From an uncultured Aquimarina sp. (GTDB lineage Bacteria; Bacteroidota; Bacteroidia; Flavobacteriales; Flavobacteriaceae), in the NCBI RefSeq assembly GCF_947500065.1, contig NZ_CANMQT010000004.1:1-64000 (forward strand): DNA of 64,000 nucleotides. Reading direction: 5' to 3'. How positions within the stretch are numbered: position 1 is the first letter of the stretch; each line of letters begins with the position of its first letter. The translations under genes were made by a program, and so were the position numbers. Of the stretch, positions 1 to 9,320 are shown piece after piece. The notes beneath the pieces were generated by a model that made no database searches, had not been told where the DNA came from, and saw only the letters and a program-made list of their open reading frames with translations.

Positions 1-2
1 GT

Positions 3-83
3 GGAGTACAAAACTGGGGATGGGCGATGTTAGTAGTAAAACCTAACTTCTTAAAATGGAGTCCTAAACCAACAGAACAATAG
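3..83 (+). CDS. C-terminal end of an unidentified gene
   Basis: A reading frame enters from the left edge and ends at TAG, encoding 26 residues ending WSPKPTEQ. The other two plus frames stop earlier, and a good intrinsic terminator follows within 25 bp, so this is probably the end of a real gene. The piece is aromatic-rich (W, F) but too short to identify. Its position ahead of nirBD makes a nitrogen-related gene possible, which is only inference. Confidence 0.45.
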   Translation, partial: GVQNWGWAMLVVKPNFLKWSPKPTEQ

Positions 84-106
84 ACTACTCATCAGAATAA
101 ACAATT

Positions 107-139
107 AAACCTGCGGAATCGGTTTCGCAGGTTTTTTTT
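107..139 (+). terminator. Intrinsic terminator
   Basis: A perfect 9-bp stem (AAACCTGCG / CGCAGGTTT) with a 10-nt loop runs directly into eight T residues. It follows the partial gene at the left edge and separates it from the nitrite reductase operon. Confidence 0.85.
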
Positions 140-177
140 ATATATTATTTTGAAATTCTCAATTTACAATACTTATA

Positions 178-240
178 ATTACGTAATCTTTACTAAATAA
201 ATACGTATTAATACTTAATTTTGAATTACAAATACGTAAC
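178..240 (+). promoter_or_regulatory. Three TACGTA-centred palindromes before nirB
   Basis: ATTACGTAAT (178-187) and AATACGTATT (200-209) are perfect 10-bp palindromes. AATACGTAAC (231-240) is an imperfect third copy. Centres are 22 and 31 bp apart, close to two and three helical turns, so proteins bound there would face the same side. The last copy ends just before the nirB start codon. I infer operator sites for a nitrogen-oxide or nitrogen-status regulator; the regulator is unknown. Confidence 0.45.
216..223 (+). promoter_or_regulatory. Candidate -7 element for nirB
   Basis: TAATTTTG matches the Bacteroidota -7 consensus TAnnTTTG and lies 19 bp before the nirB start codon. No clear TTTG -33 element is present at the usual spacing, which would fit an activator-dependent promoter. 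Confidence 0.45.
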
Positions 241-242
241 TC

Positions 243-2762
243 ATGAAGAAGGTAGTAGTAATAGGTAACGGAATGGTAGGTTATAAATTCTGTGAGAAGT
301 TTGTAGCCTCAGAAAAATTCACTGACTATAAACTTATAGTTTTTGGTGAAGAACCAAGGCGTGCATACGACAGAGTACATCTAAGCGAATTTTATGCAGG
401 AAAAACTGCTGAAGATCTAAGTATGTCAGCTGCTAACTGGTATGAAGATAATAATATTGATCTTCATGTTTCAGAAATGATTACCGAGATTAATAGAGAA
501 AACAAAACAGTAGCTAATCATCGTGGAGATACATACACTTATGACTATCTAGTTCTAGCAACTGGATCTTCTGCATTTGTACCTCCAATTGCCGGTGTAG
601 AAAAAGAAGGGGTTTTTGTTTATAGAACCATTGAAGATTTAGAAGCTACCGAAGCGTACGCCAAAAAATTAAAAGCACAAGGAAAAACCGAAGCCGCAGT
701 ACTAGGAGGTGGGTTATTAGGTCTGGAAGCTGCAAACGCGGTTAAAAATTTAGGATTAAACGCGCATGTAGTGGAATTTGCTCCAAGACTTATGCCCAGA
801 CAATTAGATAAAAGTGCAAGCGATATGCTTCAATCTAAAATTGAAAGTATGGGCTTAAAAGTTCACCTTTCAAAACAAACACAATGTCTACAAGGAGAAA
901 AATCTATTGAAGGTTTACAATATGTTGATAATACCGAACTGAAGGTTGACATGCTTGTAGTTTCTGCGGGGATTAGACCACGTGATGAAGTTGCTAGGGA
1001 ATGTGGTCTTGAAATTGGTACTCGTGGTGGAATTGTCGTTAATCAGAAAATGCAAACTTCTGACGAAAACATATTTGCAATTGGGGAATGCGCATTACTA
1101 AACAGCATGATTTATGGTTTAGTTGCTCCTGGATATGACATGGCAGAAGTTGCTATGCAACAAATTACCGGTAGTGATGCCAAAATGCCTGAGTATATTG
1201 ACATGTCAACTCAATTAAAATTAATAGGCACCGAAGTAGCAAGTTTTGGTGATGCTCTTAATGAAGCCAAAGAAGAAATAGATGAAATTACGTATGAAAA
1301 TAAACGTAGTGGAATTTATAAAAAAATAAATGTTTCTAAAGACGGTAAAAAACTTTTAGGTGGAATTTTAATTGGGGATTCATCAGATTATAATTCTCTA
1401 TTCCAAATTTATAGTAACGGGATGAAACTTCCTGAAGAACCAGAAGACCTTATATTAGGTAGTCGCGGAGGCGATGATGGAGGCCTATTAGGTGATGTAA
1501 TGGATTTACCAGATGGAGCTCAGATTTGCTCTTGTGAAAGTGTAACCAAAGGACAAATTTGTAGTGCTATAGAAAATGGAGAAGCCACAGATGTTTCCGG
1601 AGTAATTAGTTGCACAAAAGCAGGAACTGGTTGTGGTGGTTGTAAACCCATGGTTACTGATTTAACAAATGCTACCCTAAAATCTTTAGGTATTGAGATT
1701 AAAGATGGTGTTTGCGAACATTTTGAACTAAGTAGACAGGATTTATATAAAATTATTCAAGTAAAAGGATATACTAAGTTTGATGAAGTACTAGATAATC
1801 ACGGAAACGGAGGTCACGGATGCGAATTATGTAAACCGCTTATTGCTTCCTTAATGGCTACCATTAATGCGGATACTGCTAATAAAGAATATGCCATTCA
1901 AGATTCTAATGATCGTTTCTTAGCAAACATACAACGAAATGGAACGTATTCTGTAGTTCCTAGAGTTCCTGGAGGAGAAATTACTCCCGAAAAGCTAATC
2001 GCACTAGGAGAAATTGCTAAAAAGTATGATTTATACACTAAAGTGACTGGTGGAGTACGTATTGATTTATTTGGTGCTACTTTAAATCAATTACCTTTAA
2101 TATGGAAAGATCTAATTGACAATGGTTTTGAAAGTGGTCACGCATACGGTAAATCTTTGCGAACTGTAAAAACTTGCGTAGGCTCTACTTGGTGTCGTTA
2201 TGGAATGGATGAAAGTGTCAGTTTTGGTATTGAACTTGAAAATCGATACCGAGGAATTCGTGCTCCACATAAAATTAAAGGTGGAGTTTCAGGATGTATA
2301 AGAGAATGTGCTGAAGCCCGTGGAAAAGATTTTGGTTTAATTGCCGTAGAAGGCGGATGGAACTTATATGTTGGCGGAAACGGTGGAGCAACACCAAGAC
2401 ATGCTGAACTATTTGCCGAACAAATTGATAACAAAACTGTAATTAAATACTTAGACCGCTACTTAATGTTCTACATGCGTACAGCAAAACCATTACAAAG
2501 AACAGCAGCCTGGCAAGAACGTTTAGAAGGTGGATTGGATTATTTAAAAGAAGTTATTATTGATGATAAACTAGGTATTGCTAAAGATTTAGAAAAAGAA
2601 ATGGAAACTTTAGTTAACAAGTTTGAATGTGAGTGGACACAGGCTATCAATGACCATGAAATAATGAAACGTTTTAATCATTTTGTGAATAGTGATGAAG
2701 AGGATGACAATATTGCTTTTGTACCTATGAGAGAGCAAAAAATGCCAGAACCGTGGAAATAA
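243..2762 (+). CDS. nirB: Assimilatory nitrite reductase [NAD(P)H], large subunit
   Basis: Cytoplasmic enzyme reducing nitrite to ammonium with NAD(P)H, FAD, Fe-S clusters and siroheme. The order of parts is typical: N-terminal FAD/NAD(P)H oxidoreductase (VVIGNGMVGYKF at the start, a second GGGLLGLEAA nucleotide fold near residue 156), a BFD-like [2Fe-2S] region beginning at C429/C431 with a later CGGC, then the nitrite/sulfite reductase half-domains. Siroheme and 4Fe-4S ligands are visible as C645-x5-C651 and C685-x3-C689. The length of 839 residues agrees with known NirB. nirD follows after 26 bp, so the two are almost certainly co-transcribed. No respiratory nitrite reductase features were seen, so the role is assimilation. 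Confidence 0.97.
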   Translation: MKKVVVIGNGMVGYKFCEKFVASEKFTDYKLIVFGEEPRRAYDRVHLSEFYAGKTAEDLSMSAANWYEDNNIDLHVSEMITEINRENKTVANHRGDTYTYDYLVLATGSSAFVPPIAGVEKEGVFVYRTIEDLEATEAYAKKLKAQGKTEAAVLGGGLLGLEAANAVKNLGLNAHVVEFAPRLMPRQLDKSASDMLQSKIESMGLKVHLSKQTQCLQGEKSIEGLQYVDNTELKVDMLVVSAGIRPRDEVARECGLEIGTRGGIVVNQKMQTSDENIFAIGECALLNSMIYGLVAPGYDMAEVAMQQITGSDAKMPEYIDMSTQLKLIGTEVASFGDALNEAKEEIDEITYENKRSGIYKKINVSKDGKKLLGGILIGDSSDYNSLFQIYSNGMKLPEEPEDLILGSRGGDDGGLLGDVMDLPDGAQICSCESVTKGQICSAIENGEATDVSGVISCTKAGTGCGGCKPMVTDLTNATLKSLGIEIKDGVCEHFELSRQDLYKIIQVKGYTKFDEVLDNHGNGGHGCELCKPLIASLMATINADTANKEYAIQDSNDRFLANIQRNGTYSVVPRVPGGEITPEKLIALGEIAKKYDLYTKVTGGVRIDLFGATLNQLPLIWKDLIDNGFESGHAYGKSLRTVKTCVGSTWCRYGMDESVSFGIELENRYRGIRAPHKIKGGVSGCIRECAEARGKDFGLIAVEGGWNLYVGGNGGATPRHAELFAEQIDNKTVIKYLDRYLMFYMRTAKPLQRTAAWQERLEGGLDYLKEVIIDDKLGIAKDLEKEMETLVNKFECEWTQAINDHEIMKRFNHFVNSDEEDDNIAFVPMREQKMPEPWK

Positions 2763-2788
2763 TAAAACAGCTTATAATTTAAAACAAC

Positions 2789-3166
2789 ATGGAAGAAATT
2801 CTAACAAAATATAAAACTGCCAAATTAGAAAATGTAAAAGTTTGGTTTAAGGCCGCATCAGTGAATGCTTTTCCGAAAGATGGAGGAGCTTGTGTTAAAT
2901 ATAAAGATTTACAAATCGCCGTATTTAATTTTAGCAGACTAAACAAATGGTATGCAAGCCAAAACTTATCACCTGAAAAAAATGAAATGGTACTTAGTAG
3001 AGGAATGATTGGTGATCATAATGGAATCCCCAAAGTTGCTTGTCCTCTTCATAAGAAAACCTTTTCATTAGAAACTGGTGAAAATCTAAATGGAGACTTA
3101 GCTCCGATCGCAACATATCCTGTGAAAATAGAAGATGGGATTGTGTTTATTGGCTTTGAAGAATAA
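2789..3166 (+). CDS. nirD: Nitrite reductase small subunit, Rieske-like fold
   Basis: A 125-residue partner of NirB. It has a Rieske-type beta fold ending in the usual pattern (KVACPLHKKTFSLETGE, then GIVFIGFEE). Only one metal-ligand-like pair, C85/H88, is present and the first C-x-H box is missing. This is normal for NirD, which has the Rieske shape without a cluster. It sits 26 bp behind nirB and 56 bp ahead of the DUF4202 gene on the same strand. Confidence 0.95.
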   Translation: MEEILTKYKTAKLENVKVWFKAASVNAFPKDGGACVKYKDLQIAVFNFSRLNKWYASQNLSPEKNEMVLSRGMIGDHNGIPKVACPLHKKTFSLETGENLNGDLAPIATYPVKIEDGIVFIGFEE

Positions 3167-3196
3167 TGTGTTTTTATTACTAAAAACCTTAAATTA

Positions 3197-3230
3197 GCTG
3201 GCATTCTAACACCATTACTTTTATGCCAGC
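3197..3230 (+). promoter_or_regulatory. Hairpin covering the DUF4202 start codon
   Basis: GCTGGCAT (3197-3204) pairs perfectly with ATGCCAGC (3223-3230), across an 18-nt loop. The downstream arm begins exactly at the ATG of the next gene, so folding would hide the start codon. This could tune translation relative to nirBD. The structure is visible; the function is inference. Confidence 0.4.
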
Positions 3231-3807
3231 CACAAAACTAAATAAAGCATTTTCTCTTTTTGATAAAGCAAATGCTAATGACCCTAATCAAGAAATCGTA
3301 GATGGAAAATCAATCGCTAAAGAATTGATTTATGGTCAACGAATGAGTCAAACGCTGCACAACTTTACTTCAGAAGCATCCGAAGCTTTGCAGTTAGCAG
3401 CTAGAGCTCAACATATATGCAGATGGGAAATTCCTAGAAACGACTTTCCAATGGATCGCGTAGGATATTTGAAATGGAGAGAAGAGCTTAAAAAGTTTCA
3501 TGCTGAAAAAGCCTCTGGAATACTTCAAGAAGTAGGCTATGATCAAGAAACTATTGATAGAGTATCATTTTTGATACAAAAGAAGAAACTAAAAAAAGAT
3601 GAAGACACCCAAATATTAGAGGATGTAATTTGTCTAGTTTTTCTTAAATTTTATTATGATGATTTCTACGAAAAACACACCCCAGAAAAGGTGATTGATA
3701 TTTTACAGAAAACCTGGAGAAAAATGTCAGAAAAAGGTCATCAAGCTGCATTAAAGCTATCATATCAAGAAAAAGGATTAGATTTGATTAAGCAAGCTAT
3801 TGCATAA
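3223..3807 (+). CDS. DUF4202 family protein
   Basis: A 194-residue soluble protein that I recognise as DUF4202, a family often found beside assimilatory nitrite reductase genes. Visible marks are the histidine-containing stretch AARAQHICRWEIPR near residues 61-74 and an acidic helical segment, EDVICLVFLKFYYDDFY. No signal peptide or membrane segment is present. The biochemical role is not established. Neighbours (nirBD before, nitrate-type sensor kinase overlapping at the end) point to nitrogen assimilation. The stop codon overlaps the start of the kinase by 8 nt, suggesting translational coupling. Confidence 0.85.
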   Translation: MPATKLNKAFSLFDKANANDPNQEIVDGKSIAKELIYGQRMSQTLHNFTSEASEALQLAARAQHICRWEIPRNDFPMDRVGYLKWREELKKFHAEKASGILQEVGYDQETIDRVSFLIQKKKLKKDEDTQILEDVICLVFLKFYYDDFYEKHTPEKVIDILQKTWRKMSEKGHQAALKLSYQEKGLDLIKQAIA

Positions 3808-5632
3808 TTTATTTGCATTGAACAAATTAGCATCATTAGATCATCAGACTTTTAATCGCCTAAGTAAAATTTACATTATTGCTTTAGGAGCTATCGCTTT
3901 ATTCACTATTGGAGCACAATTTTTTATTCAGCAGTATCTCAGTTCTCAAATTGATGATTCCAAAATTATCAATATTTCTGGCAGACAACGAATGCTTAGC
4001 CAGAAACTGTCTAAAGAAATTTTATTACTTTCTTATGTTAAAAATGATGAATCAAAAAAACGATATCTATCAGAATTAGAGACAACAATACATCTTTGGA
4101 AAACGTCTCATGAGAGGCTAAGAAGGTATAACGATTCAATACCAAAAGGTAAAAATGATAGCACAGAGATAAAACGAATGTTTTTGGTTTTGCAGCCATA
4201 TTTTGAAACTATATATGAAAACAGTTCACAAATACTTGCTTTAGTAAAGAATGACTCTGTTAATCATGAGGCACTTCAACCCTATCTTGATAATGTAATT
4301 TTTAATGAACCTCTTTTCCTTAAACAAATGGATGCCATTGTGTTTAGATATGAAAAAGACGCTCAGGAAAAAATATCTCGCTTAAAAAAAATTGAATACT
4401 CGTTATTCGGTCTAATTATTTTAATCTTAATCTTTGAATTTTTTCTATTATTTAGACCTGTTGCGTTAAGTATAAAAAAGACGATATCTAATCTTTTGAT
4501 ATCACAAAAAGATGCCACAGACATGGCTTCTAATGCCGAAAAACTAAGAAAAATTCAAAATGAAAATGTACAAGAACTAGTATCCTTAACCAAAGCACTA
4601 GATCAAACCTTGTTATATGCAAGAGTTAATGAACAAGGAATTGTAAAAAACCTGGGAGAACGTTTTGGGAAAGTTTTAAATACAGGTTCAGAATCTGATC
4701 AAAAAAACCTTGCAGAACTTATGAACCTAAGTGAACTCCAAGCAAACAGACTGCTTTTACTTATCGCTCAAAATAAAGGTGGTGTTTTTAATGAAGAGTT
4801 TGAATTCACTTCTCATCTTGGTAAAAAAATGTGGTTAGACATCTCTATTCTTAATGTTTTCAGGGAATCTGATACCGCAGAAAGATTAGTCCTTTGTTCA
4901 GACATTTCTAAAAGAAAAGAAGCACAACTCGAAATTGAAAGATTGAATGACTTAAAATATCAACAAAAAGAAGAATTACAAAAATCTAACGCCAGCCAAA
5001 TTGTAGAAGCACAGGAAGAAGAAAGAAAAAGAATCGCAAAAGAAATCCACGATAGTATCGGACAGATGCTTACCGCTTTGAAGTTCAATATTGAATCCAT
5101 TAATACTGACAATATTGAAAAGACAAATCAAAAAATTGAAGGACTTAAAAAGCTATCAAAAGATCTAATATTAGGTATCAGAACAGCCACATTTAACCTT
5201 ACTCCACCAGAATTAAAAGATTACGGAATTAGCATAGCACTTCAGAAAATGGCAAAAGAATTATCCAAATTAACTGGTAAAAATATTGTCTTTGAGAATA
5301 CATCTAATCCTGAATTACGCTTTAACTCCTTAGTTGAAACTAATTTATATCGAGTCACGCAAGAAGCAGTAAATAACGCTATCAAATATGCTAAATCAGA
5401 TTATATACTAATTTCTATAAATAGTTCGGAATCTATATTGAGTATTATTATAGATGATAATGGTCAAGGGTTTGATCTTAGCAAAATACCTACTAAACCA
5501 AAAAACAATGCCGAAGGCGGAATGGGGTTGTTTTTCATGAAAGAAAGAATGAATTATATCGATGGAAGAATTTTCATAAGCTCTACTCTTGGAAAAGGTA
5601 CAAGAATTAGCTTAAATTATAATTTTAGTTAA
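3800..5632 (+). CDS. NarX-like membrane sensor histidine kinase
   Basis: A 610-residue kinase. After a short cytoplasmic start comes a membrane segment at about residues 22-45, then a periplasmic region carrying IINISGRQRMLSQKLSKE, which resembles the nitrate/nitrite-binding P-box of NarX and the PilJ-type N-terminal domain. A second membrane segment lies near residues 199-222, followed by a coiled coil, a PAS-like region and a HisKA_3-type phosphoacceptor with H417 (AKEIHDSIGQ). The ATPase domain shows VTQEAVNNAIKYA, DDNGQGFD and GGMGLFFMKERM. The first ATG in frame falls after the first membrane segment, so the start must be TTG (3800, overlapping DUF4202, or 3818). HisKA_3 kinases normally pair with NarL-type regulators, but none is adjacent. 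Confidence 0.88.
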   Translation: MHNLFALNKLASLDHQTFNRLSKIYIIALGAIALFTIGAQFFIQQYLSSQIDDSKIINISGRQRMLSQKLSKEILLLSYVKNDESKKRYLSELETTIHLWKTSHERLRRYNDSIPKGKNDSTEIKRMFLVLQPYFETIYENSSQILALVKNDSVNHEALQPYLDNVIFNEPLFLKQMDAIVFRYEKDAQEKISRLKKIEYSLFGLIILILIFEFFLLFRPVALSIKKTISNLLISQKDATDMASNAEKLRKIQNENVQELVSLTKALDQTLLYARVNEQGIVKNLGERFGKVLNTGSESDQKNLAELMNLSELQANRLLLLIAQNKGGVFNEEFEFTSHLGKKMWLDISILNVFRESDTAERLVLCSDISKRKEAQLEIERLNDLKYQQKEELQKSNASQIVEAQEEERKRIAKEIHDSIGQMLTALKFNIESINTDNIEKTNQKIEGLKKLSKDLILGIRTATFNLTPPELKDYGISIALQKMAKELSKLTGKNIVFENTSNPELRFNSLVETNLYRVTQEAVNNAIKYAKSDYILISINSSESILSIIIDDNGQGFDLSKIPTKPKNNAEGGMGLFFMKERMNYIDGRIFISSTLGKGTRISLNYNFS

Positions 5633-5642
5633 TAAAATTATA

Positions 5643-5650
5643 TATTTTTG
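5643..5650 (+). promoter_or_regulatory. Candidate -7 element for the 124-residue unknown
   Basis: TATTTTTG fits TAnnTTTG and lies between the kinase stop and the following gene, so that gene probably has its own promoter. The -33 region is weak. Confidence 0.45.
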
Positions 5651-5678
5651 CCGTTGATTTATTCCCCAAACAAAAAGA

Positions 5679-6053
5679 GTGAAAATACATAAGGACAACA
5701 TAAAGTACCTAATGAACTGGGATTCCAAAAAAATCTGGAAAGAAGAGGTCATTAGTAAAGAGTTTATTAAATATCTCAAAGAAAAAGAGGTTGACAAACT
5801 CATAAAAAACAAAGAAACCCAACTAGGGATTATTTCCGAACGAGATATCATTGATTGGATTGAAAAAGAAGAAAATGAAACTTTTTGGAATAACCAGATG
5901 AAACACCATATCTGCGAAAAGATTATCAAAGATGATGATGATTATTTTGTAGGTTGTGACTATGAAGATTTCAAAGGTGGATACTTTTTTGTAGCCAGTT
6001 TATGGAAAATGAAAAAAGGAGAAAACTTGATAATACTTGAGCATTATCATTAG
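5679..6053 (+). CDS. Hypothetical soluble protein
   Basis: A 124-residue protein that I do not recognise. It is charged (many K, E, D), has no signal peptide or membrane segment, and ends in an aromatic region (DYEDFKGGYFFVASLWKMKK). The listed start is GTG; ATG at 5712 gives a 113-residue form starting MNWDSKKIW, and either is compatible with the promoter element upstream. It converges on the sugar kinase gene, with only 27 bp between stops. It may be independent of the nitrite operon. Confidence 0.65.
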   Translation: MKIHKDNIKYLMNWDSKKIWKEEVISKEFIKYLKEKEVDKLIKNKETQLGIISERDIIDWIEKEENETFWNNQMKHHICEKIIKDDDDYFVGCDYEDFKGGYFFVASLWKMKKGENLIILEHYH

Positions 6054-6080
6054 TTTCTCCTTTGTCTATTTTTAAAAACC

Positions 6081-6953
6081 TTAAACGTTGTTTGGCTTCT
6101 TTTTTATCACATCATTTCTGTAGTAATCTATAATACCATCTATAGGTCTTCTTACAATATTACCAACTGTTAAATGATAAGGCCAAACAGCTGCTCTTAT
6201 AATATCTTCACTGAAATGTGCTATCGATCCAATGAAGTGAATCGGAACATTCTGGGCTTCAGGGAAACACAATACTCTTGTTTCTACAAACTCCTGAATG
6301 CCTTCTGTAATGATTTTATAAAAATATCCATTGCGTTCACTGGTAAAAATAAACTCAGCAAAAGATGCTAAATATGTATTTGGGTTTTCTTTTTTATACA
6401 AATTTTCCTTTATAGTATCCGAAGATAGATCAAAACGTTTCTCAAATTCTGCGGCTACTTCTGGTGGCATTCTTTTATAATAATAATCTCTTATTAATCT
6501 TTTTCCAAAGTAGTTACCACTAGCTTCATCCATAAGAATATACCCCAAAGAATCTACCGTCATCTTTATTTCATCACCATCAAAATAACAACTATTAGAT
6601 CCAGTACCTAAAATACAAACAATACCAGGTTCGGTAGTTGCCGCATATACTGCTGCGACCATATCTTCTCTTACAAGAATATCATTAGCATTGGTAAAAT
6701 AATTTTCAAAAATCTTAGCTAGCATTCTGGTTGGTTTATTGGTACCACAACCAGCTCCATAAAAATGAACTCTATCTATCTTATTTCTATAAGAGGCAAG
6801 TTCTTCATTATCCTTAAGTCTCTCTTCTAATAAAGATTTACTAAATACAGCAGGGTTTAAACCTTCTGTACGGGTTTTAAATACAATTTCTCCTTCTTCA
6901 TCAAGAAGAATCCAATCACATTTAGTAGAACCACCGTCAGCTAATAAAATCAT
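6081..6953 (-). CDS. BadF/BadG-type sugar kinase (N-acetylglucosamine kinase-like)
   Basis: A 290-residue cytoplasmic kinase of the ASKHA fold. The N-terminal phosphate loop (LLADGGSTKCDWILLD) and the second motif (GIVCILGTGSNSCYFDG) are typical of the BadF/BadG/BcrA/BcrD family, whose best-known bacterial members phosphorylate N-acetylglucosamine or glucosamine. It lies downstream of gapA and pfkA on the same strand, after a terminator-like hairpin. Because maltose phosphorylase nearby releases free glucose, a role on glucose is a possible alternative. The substrate cannot be read from the sequence. Confidence 0.82.
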   Translation of the reverse strand: MILLADGGSTKCDWILLDEEGEIVFKTRTEGLNPAVFSKSLLEERLKDNEELASYRNKIDRVHFYGAGCGTNKPTRMLAKIFENYFTNANDILVREDMVAAVYAATTEPGIVCILGTGSNSCYFDGDEIKMTVDSLGYILMDEASGNYFGKRLIRDYYYKRMPPEVAAEFEKRFDLSSDTIKENLYKKENPNTYLASFAEFIFTSERNGYFYKIITEGIQEFVETRVLCFPEAQNVPIHFIGSIAHFSEDIIRAAVWPYHLTVGNIVRRPIDGIIDYYRNDVIKKKPNNV

Positions 6954-6990
6954 TTTAAAAATTTGTTTGTTGTTGTTGTGTGTGTAAAGA

Positions 6991-7021
6991 AAAAAGCCCT
7001 AATTACATTTAAAATTAGGGC
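6991..7021 (-). terminator. Terminator after gapA
   Basis: GCCCTAATT (6996-7004) and AATTAGGGC (7013-7021) form a 9-bp stem. Read on the minus strand, it is followed by a run of six T residues. It lies just beyond the gapA stop and before the sugar kinase, so the kinase may be made at a lower level by read-through. Confidence 0.8.
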
Positions 7022-7038
7022 AATATAATTTATTATCC

Positions 7039-8064
<1,026 letters not shown>

Positions 8065-8081
8065 TTAAAACGTGGTTATAT

Positions 8082-9068
8082 TTATACTGAAGTAATATCA
8101 GCTACTTTAATTAATCTATCGTGTTTGTGGGTTCTTTTTTCTAAAGCGGTGGTTAGTGGCACAATCGTAACTGTTTTATGAACAATACCTATCATTACTT
8201 CGCTTTTTCCTTCTAATAATGTTTCTACCGCTCCTACACCTAATTTGCTAGCTAGTACTCTGTCATAACAGCTTGGAGCTCCTCCTCTTTGTATATGTCC
8301 CAACACAGACACTCTTACTTCATAATCTTCTAGGTTCTCTTCTACATATTCTCCTAATTCGAAAATATTCTTGCCGGATTTATCTCCTTCAGCGACAACA
8401 ATAATACTAGAGGTTTTTCCTGTTTTCTTACTTTTCTTCAGAGATTCTATAAGTCTGTCTACTCCCATATCTTCTTCAGGAATTAATATCTCCTCAGCTC
8501 CTGCTCCAATTCCAGCATTCAAGGCAATATCTCCAGCATCTCTTCCCATAACTTCAATAAGAAATAAACGATTATGCGAACTTGCAGTATCCCTAATTTT
8601 ATCTATAGCTTCCACTACTGTATTCAATGCAGTATCATACCCAATAGTGTAATCAGTTCCATTGATATCATTATCAATTGTTCCAGGAATTCCTACTACA
8701 GGAAAATTAAACTCTTCAGAAAGTTTTAATGCTCCGGTAAAACTTCCGTCTCCTCCGATAACAATCAGCGCATCAATATTGTTCTTTACTAAATTATCGT
8801 AAGCCTTCTTTCGTCCTTGTTCTGTTCGGAAATCATTAGAACGGGCTGATTTAAGGAAAGTTCCTCCTTTATTTATAATATTTCTTACTGAACGTGCATT
8901 CAGTTGTTCCATTTCATTGTGTATAAGACCTTCATAGCCTTTATAAACACCAAAACAATTTACCTGATAATAACTACACGCACGAACTACTGCTCTAATT
9001 GCAGCATTCATTCCAGGAGCATCTCCTCCTGAAGTAAGTACAGCGATATTTTTAACTTCTTTTGTCAT
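8082..9068 (-). CDS. pfkA: ATP-dependent 6-phosphofructokinase
   Basis: Glycolytic kinase making fructose 1,6-bisphosphate. Motifs include AVLTSGGDAPGMNAAIR at the N terminus, IGGDGSFTGA for ATP binding, and the catalytic segment PGTIDNDINGTDYTIGYDTA with the expected aspartates. A longer frame is open to 9098, but the ATG at 9068 gives 328 residues and begins right before the family's conserved N terminus, so I prefer it. The gene runs into gapA. The upstream region carries a perfect palindrome and a half-site like the one before susC, hinting at sugar-linked regulation. Confidence 0.95.
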   Translation of the reverse strand: MTKEVKNIAVLTSGGDAPGMNAAIRAVVRACSYYQVNCFGVYKGYEGLIHNEMEQLNARSVRNIINKGGTFLKSARSNDFRTEQGRKKAYDNLVKNNIDALIVIGGDGSFTGALKLSEEFNFPVVGIPGTIDNDINGTDYTIGYDTALNTVVEAIDKIRDTASSHNRLFLIEVMGRDAGDIALNAGIGAGAEEILIPEEDMGVDRLIESLKKSKKTGKTSSIIVVAEGDKSGKNIFELGEYVEENLEDYEVRVSVLGHIQRGGAPSCYDRVLASKLGVGAVETLLEGKSEVMIGIVHKTVTIVPLTTALEKRTHKHDRLIKVADITSV

Positions 9069-9121
9069 TGAAGTCAAATCTATCGTTATTGACCACAATA
9101 ACCTAATTTGCCCAAAATCTA

Positions 9122-9156
9122 TAACGTTTTCGGTTAATAAATTCAGTAATTACTGA
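9122..9156 (-). promoter_or_regulatory. Palindrome and LacI-like half-site upstream of pfkA
   Basis: TCAGTAATTACTGA (9143-9156) is a perfect 14-bp palindrome about 75 bp before the pfkA ATG. AACGTTTTCG (9123-9132) is identical to ten bases of the LacI-type operator candidate before susC. A role in control of pfkA-gapA by the adjacent LacI-type protein is inference. Confidence 0.4.
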
Positions 9157-9265
9157 CAAAAAACGTGCGGTTTTAACACATTTTCATGAATAATGTTAAG
9201 GAATAAGTAAAACTTTAAAATAGCTATTGACATTGTTTTGTATTCTTTATCAATTATACAAAAAG

Positions 9266-9297
9266 CAAAAACGACCTATAAAAATAGATCGTTTTTG
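9266..9297 (-). terminator. Terminator of the maltose operon
   Basis: A 14-position stem with one mismatch and a 4-nt loop, ending in a T run on the minus strand. It begins 24 bp beyond the stop of the last amylase gene and separates the maltose genes from pfkA-gapA. Confidence 0.82.
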
Positions 9298-9320
9298 TAA
9301 AATTTAATATAAAATATTAA

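Noticed and set aside
2198..2434. Minus-strand frame within nirB
   Set aside because: It lies fully antisense to a strongly conserved part of NirB and is a shadow of its codon pattern.
9069..9098. N-terminal extension of pfkA
   Set aside because: The ten added residues (MWSITIDLTS) do not match the family, and ATG 9068 gives the usual length and N terminus.
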